A DNA stretch of 7,799 bases from Nitrospirota bacterium. Its GTDB lineage: Bacteria; Nitrospirota; CAKKRA01; 9FT-COMBO-42-15. Under the pieces are notes generated by a model. It was not told the origin of the DNA. It searched no databases and was given only the letters and a program-made list of their open reading frames with translations. The stretch lies in NCBI GenBank assembly GCA_023248415.1, contig JAHFEP010000135.1, positions 1-7,799 on the forward strand, read 5' to 3'. Position numbers and translations under genes: made by a program. Below are positions 5,916 to 7,799 of this stretch, piece after piece; the stretch's first letter is position 1; each line of letters opens with the position of its first letter.

Positions 5916-6620
5916 TTAATCGCCAGCCAGCTCAATAGCAAGGAAATGAGCGCCGGTCGCAGTGGAAATTGAGAGTTCTTCTTTGCCTATAATCTTAACT
6001 GCATCACGTTCTTTAAGCTCTACTCCTCCCATACTCAAGGAGCCTTCTATGCAAACTAAATAGGCTTGTCTGCCTTGTTTAATTAATAAATCAACTGTTT
6101 TTCCGCTGTCAACCTCTGAGACATAAATGTTTACATCCTGATGAATCTTAATAACGCCATCAGCATCTCCCCCGGTAACAACGTGGAGCAGTTTGTTATG
6201 ACGGTCTGCCTTCTTATATTTCTTAGAGCCGTATTGGGTCTTTAAACCGCTACTTGCAGGCAAAATCCATATCTGTAGAAAACGCAGAATTTTGCCCTTT
6301 GATTCATTCATCTCAGAGTGGGTTAATCCCGTGCCGGCGCTCATATATTGCACATCGCCGCGGGTAAGGGTCTCCTTGTAACCCATACTGTCTCTATGGG
6401 TCAGCTCGCCTGAAACACAGTAAGAAACGATTTCCATATTATTATGCGGATGAGTGCCAAAACCAGTGGCTGGCTGTACAAGGTCGTCGTTTAAAACCCG
6501 CAGAGATCCAAAGTTCATATTGTCAGGGTTGTAATACTCGGCAAAGGAAAAATGAAAACGACTCACAAGCCAGCCATGATTAGCTACATACAGACTCCCG
6601 GAGGGCACTTTTGTTAACAT
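5916..6620 (-). CDS. Pirin family protein (YhhW-like bicupin)
   Basis: The 234-aa product matches E. coli YhhW closely in plan: ANHGWL (13-18), SFAEYYNPDNM (25-35), GFGTHPHNNMEI (53-64), DSMG (77-80) and MSAGTGLTHSEMN (93-105). The metal ligands H57, H59, H101 and E103 fall on the same numbers as those I recall for YhhW, which also supports the start at 6620. YhhW has quercetin dioxygenase activity in vitro; the physiological substrate is unknown. The C-terminal cupin half (about 135-234) lacks the metal motif, as usual. The ribosome site is weak (GAAGAGA about 8 nt upstream). Lying 35 bp after the PNPOx-like gene on the same strand, it is probably co-transcribed with it. Confidence 0.95.
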   Translation of the reverse strand: MLTKVPSGSLYVANHGWLVSRFHFSFAEYYNPDNMNFGSLRVLNDDLVQPATGFGTHPHNNMEIVSYCVSGELTHRDSMGYKETLTRGDVQYMSAGTGLTHSEMNESKGKILRFLQIWILPASSGLKTQYGSKKYKKADRHNKLLHVVTGGDADGVIKIHQDVNIYVSEVDSGKTVDLLIKQGRQAYLVCIEGSLSMGGVELKERDAVKIIGKEELSISTATGAHFLAIELAGD

Positions 6621-6655
6621 TTTATATGTCTCTTCGTGTATAAAAATTGGTTTCG

Positions 6656-7102
6656 TTATAACTCCAGATACTCCCTGTGGCCGAAGCCTTTTGTATAATC
6701 AATCAGCCATATCTTTTTTGGTGTTATTTTTAAGAAGCGGGAATCTGGATTTGGCGGAAAACTCTTTATAACCGGAAATTTATCTGAGTAAATCCTGAAT
6801 ACGGAAGGTATGTCTTCTTCCTTTATTGGTGACGCCTTGCCTTCGATCTGGAGTCCGGTTATCTTCATCCAGTCCGTTTTGGTATCCTCGTCTATGGTGA
6901 GAGCGACATAGTTGTTTTTCTCTATATTGGCAAACTTAATGGTTTTGCATGATGTGCCAAAATAGATGGTAAACCCATCATTAACATAAACTACAGTAGA
7001 TACATGCGGCTGTTTTGGGTCGTTTGAGTTTATTGATGCAAGGTTTCCGTAAAGATGGTTTTTTAGGTAATTTAAGATTTCATTTTTGATATTGTCTGAC
7101 AT
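6656..7102 (-). CDS. Pyridoxamine 5'-phosphate oxidase-like FMN split-barrel protein
   Basis: The 148-aa product has the split-barrel pattern of PNPOx-like flavoproteins: LASINSND (21-28), PHVSTVVYVNDGFTIYFGT (32-50) and S-C-K-T-I-K-F-A-N-I (51-60), then NNYVALTID (63-71). These are the usual strands and the FMN-phosphate-contacting K/T region. It is shorter than PdxH (about 218 aa) and lacks the PdxH C-terminal substrate region, so vitamin B6 synthesis is unlikely; an FMN-, F420- or heme-binding redox role is more plausible. The start is the ATG at 7102, because AAAAGGAGG (7111-7119) lies 8 nt upstream. The frame is open to an ATG at 7144, but that would encode the ribosome site. It sits between the nitroreductase and pirin genes on the same strand. 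Confidence 0.85.
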   Translation of the reverse strand: MSDNIKNEILNYLKNHLYGNLASINSNDPKQPHVSTVVYVNDGFTIYFGTSCKTIKFANIEKNNYVALTIDEDTKTDWMKITGLQIEGKASPIKEEDIPSVFRIYSDKFPVIKSFPPNPDSRFLKITPKKIWLIDYTKGFGHREYLEL

Positions 7103-7146
7103 AATTGAAGCCTCCTTTTGTAAAAGTATTAAATATTGTTCCATTA

Positions 7147-7174
7147 GTCATTGCGAGTGTAACGAAGCAATCTC
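7147..7174 (+). repeat. Dispersed repeat copy 2
   Basis: GTCATTGCGAG (7147-7157), a short variable centre, then CGAAGCAATCTC (7163-7174). It is the partner of the copy at 1282-1310 and lies in the opposite orientation. It falls between the nitroreductase and PNPOx-like genes, outside the preferred coding starts. Confidence 0.75.
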
Positions 7175-7177
7175 TAT

Positions 7178-7209
7178 TCCCCCTTTATTAAAGGGGGATA
7201 TAGGGGGAT
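7178..7209. repeat. Palindrome plus short direct repeat (TCCCCCTTTA/TAAAGGGGGA)
   Basis: TCCCCCTTTA (7178-7187) and TAAAGGGGGA (7189-7198) form a perfect 10-bp inverted repeat around one T. AGGGGGAT then occurs at 7192-7199 and again at 7202-7209. On the minus strand this hairpin follows the nitroreductase stop, but it is not followed by a T-run, so a simple intrinsic terminator is not supported. Elements of this CCCCCTTT...AAAGGGGG form are, from memory, dispersed in several subsurface bacterial genomes. Confidence 0.7.
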
Positions 7210-7211
7210 TA

Positions 7212-7784
7212 TTAAATTGACACCCCCTTTCCCCACTCTCCATCAAAGGCAATCTCATTAAGCGGTTTTCTTGAAAGTCCTTTGGTCTTGTCTTCCATAG
7301 GATAGCCGATTGGAAAAATTCCGACAACCCGTATATTAGACGGAATATTGAGCAGGCTCCTTATTTTTTCCTCGTCAAAAACACCTACAAAGACTGTTCC
7401 AAGCCCAAGGCTATGGGCTGCAAGCATTAAGTCCTGCGATGCAATTCCAATATCCGTCAGGTAATAATTCTGATTCCAGAGCGTGCCAGACTGTGCAGGG
7501 TCAGCACACGCAACAATAGCAACAGGCGCCTCTGCAATGCCTTTTCTTGAAGGATTGGACTTGTAGCCCAATGGGGCAAAAAAGGATTCAACATAAGACA
7601 ACTCGCTGAGTTTTTCTCTAATACTCTTATCTTTTACAACTATGAACCTCCAGCATTGAAAATTTGCCCATGAAGGGGACTGTTGTACTGCCTCAAGTAT
7701 TTTTTTGAGTTTTGCCTCCTCCACTGGTTTGTCAGCGAATCTTCTTACGCTTCTCCTTGTTTTAATAGCTTCTAATAGCTCCAT
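7212..7784 (-). CDS. Nitroreductase family FMN oxidoreductase
   Basis: The 190-aa product is a typical nitroreductase-fold protein. It has the FMN-phosphate motif TRRSVRRF (9-16), SPSWANFQCWRFIVV (36-50), Y-L-T-D-I-G-I-A-S-Q (108-117), the GLGT loop (127-130) and a C-terminal G-Y-P...SRKPL (160-175) that closes the FMN site. Members reduce nitroaromatics, quinones or flavins with NAD(P)H as homodimers; the natural substrate cannot be read here. The length is normal for the subfamily. AAAGGAGG (7790-7797) lies 5 nt before the ATG at 7784. It is the first visible gene of a minus-strand run with the PNPOx-like and pirin genes, though 67 bp of repeat sequence separates it from the next coding frame's open region; its promoter lies outside the window. 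Confidence 0.94.
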   Translation of the reverse strand: MELLEAIKTRRSVRRFADKPVEEAKLKKILEAVQQSPSWANFQCWRFIVVKDKSIREKLSELSYVESFFAPLGYKSNPSRKGIAEAPVAIVACADPAQSGTLWNQNYYLTDIGIASQDLMLAAHSLGLGTVFVGVFDEEKIRSLLNIPSNIRVVGIFPIGYPMEDKTKGLSRKPLNEIAFDGEWGKGVSI

Positions 7785-7799
7785 AAGCGCCTCCTTTGT

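Noticed and set aside
5903..5921. GATTAA/TTAATC hairpin between queF and pirin as a terminator
   Set aside because: Only six mostly A-T pairs, and no T-run follows on either strand.
7103..7144. N-terminal extension of the PNPOx-like protein to ATG 7144
   Set aside because: It would encode across a strong AAAAGGAGG ribosome site placed 8 nt before the ATG at 7102.

Overview
The window is a dense bacterial segment from a moderately AT-rich genome. It holds ten intact genes, with most intergenic gaps between -4 and about 75 bp, and one gene-poor stretch at the left edge (1-382). Family content (a TIGR02757-type protein, a TSUP transporter beside a PF09608 protein, tandem UspA, a small ferritin-like protein, type I QueF), strong AAGGAGG ribosome sites and small dispersed repeats fit an anaerobic or subsurface Nitrospirota or Desulfobacterota-like bacterium. 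That assignment is inference; there is no rRNA or other marker gene here to settle it.

Layout, plus strand first. 1-382 has no convincing gene; it carries a possible decayed fragment of a beta-rich secreted protein, then an inverted repeat and a near-consensus promoter. 383-1270 encodes a TIGR02757/DUF2400 protein that looks like a divergent HhH-GPD DNA-repair protein with an Fe-S-type cysteine cluster. 1275-2384 encodes a lipoprotein metallo-beta-lactamase-fold hydrolase of the NAPE-PLD type, whose signal-peptide start is built from a dispersed repeat. 2439-5010 is a tight three-gene operon: a TauE/SafE (TSUP) permease, a PF09608/TIGR02186 secreted and membrane-anchored protein, and a tandem UspA protein that starts at TTG.

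A minus-strand ferritin-like diiron protein (5012-5422) converges on the UspA gene with 1 bp between them and diverges from queF (5512-5871, plus), the preQ0 reductase of queuosine synthesis. Convergent to queF is a minus-strand run: nitroreductase (7212-7784), a PNPOx-like flavin protein (6656-7102) and pirin (5916-6620). This looks like a redox or detoxification set.

The most unusual points are two genes (TIGR02757 and queF) with a perfect TATAAT ending exactly six bases before the ATG and no convincing ribosome site, which predicts leaderless mRNAs; the repeat recruited into a lipoprotein leader; and the transporter/PF09608/UspA operon, whose substrate is unknown. No CRISPR array, transposase, tRNA or rRNA was seen.
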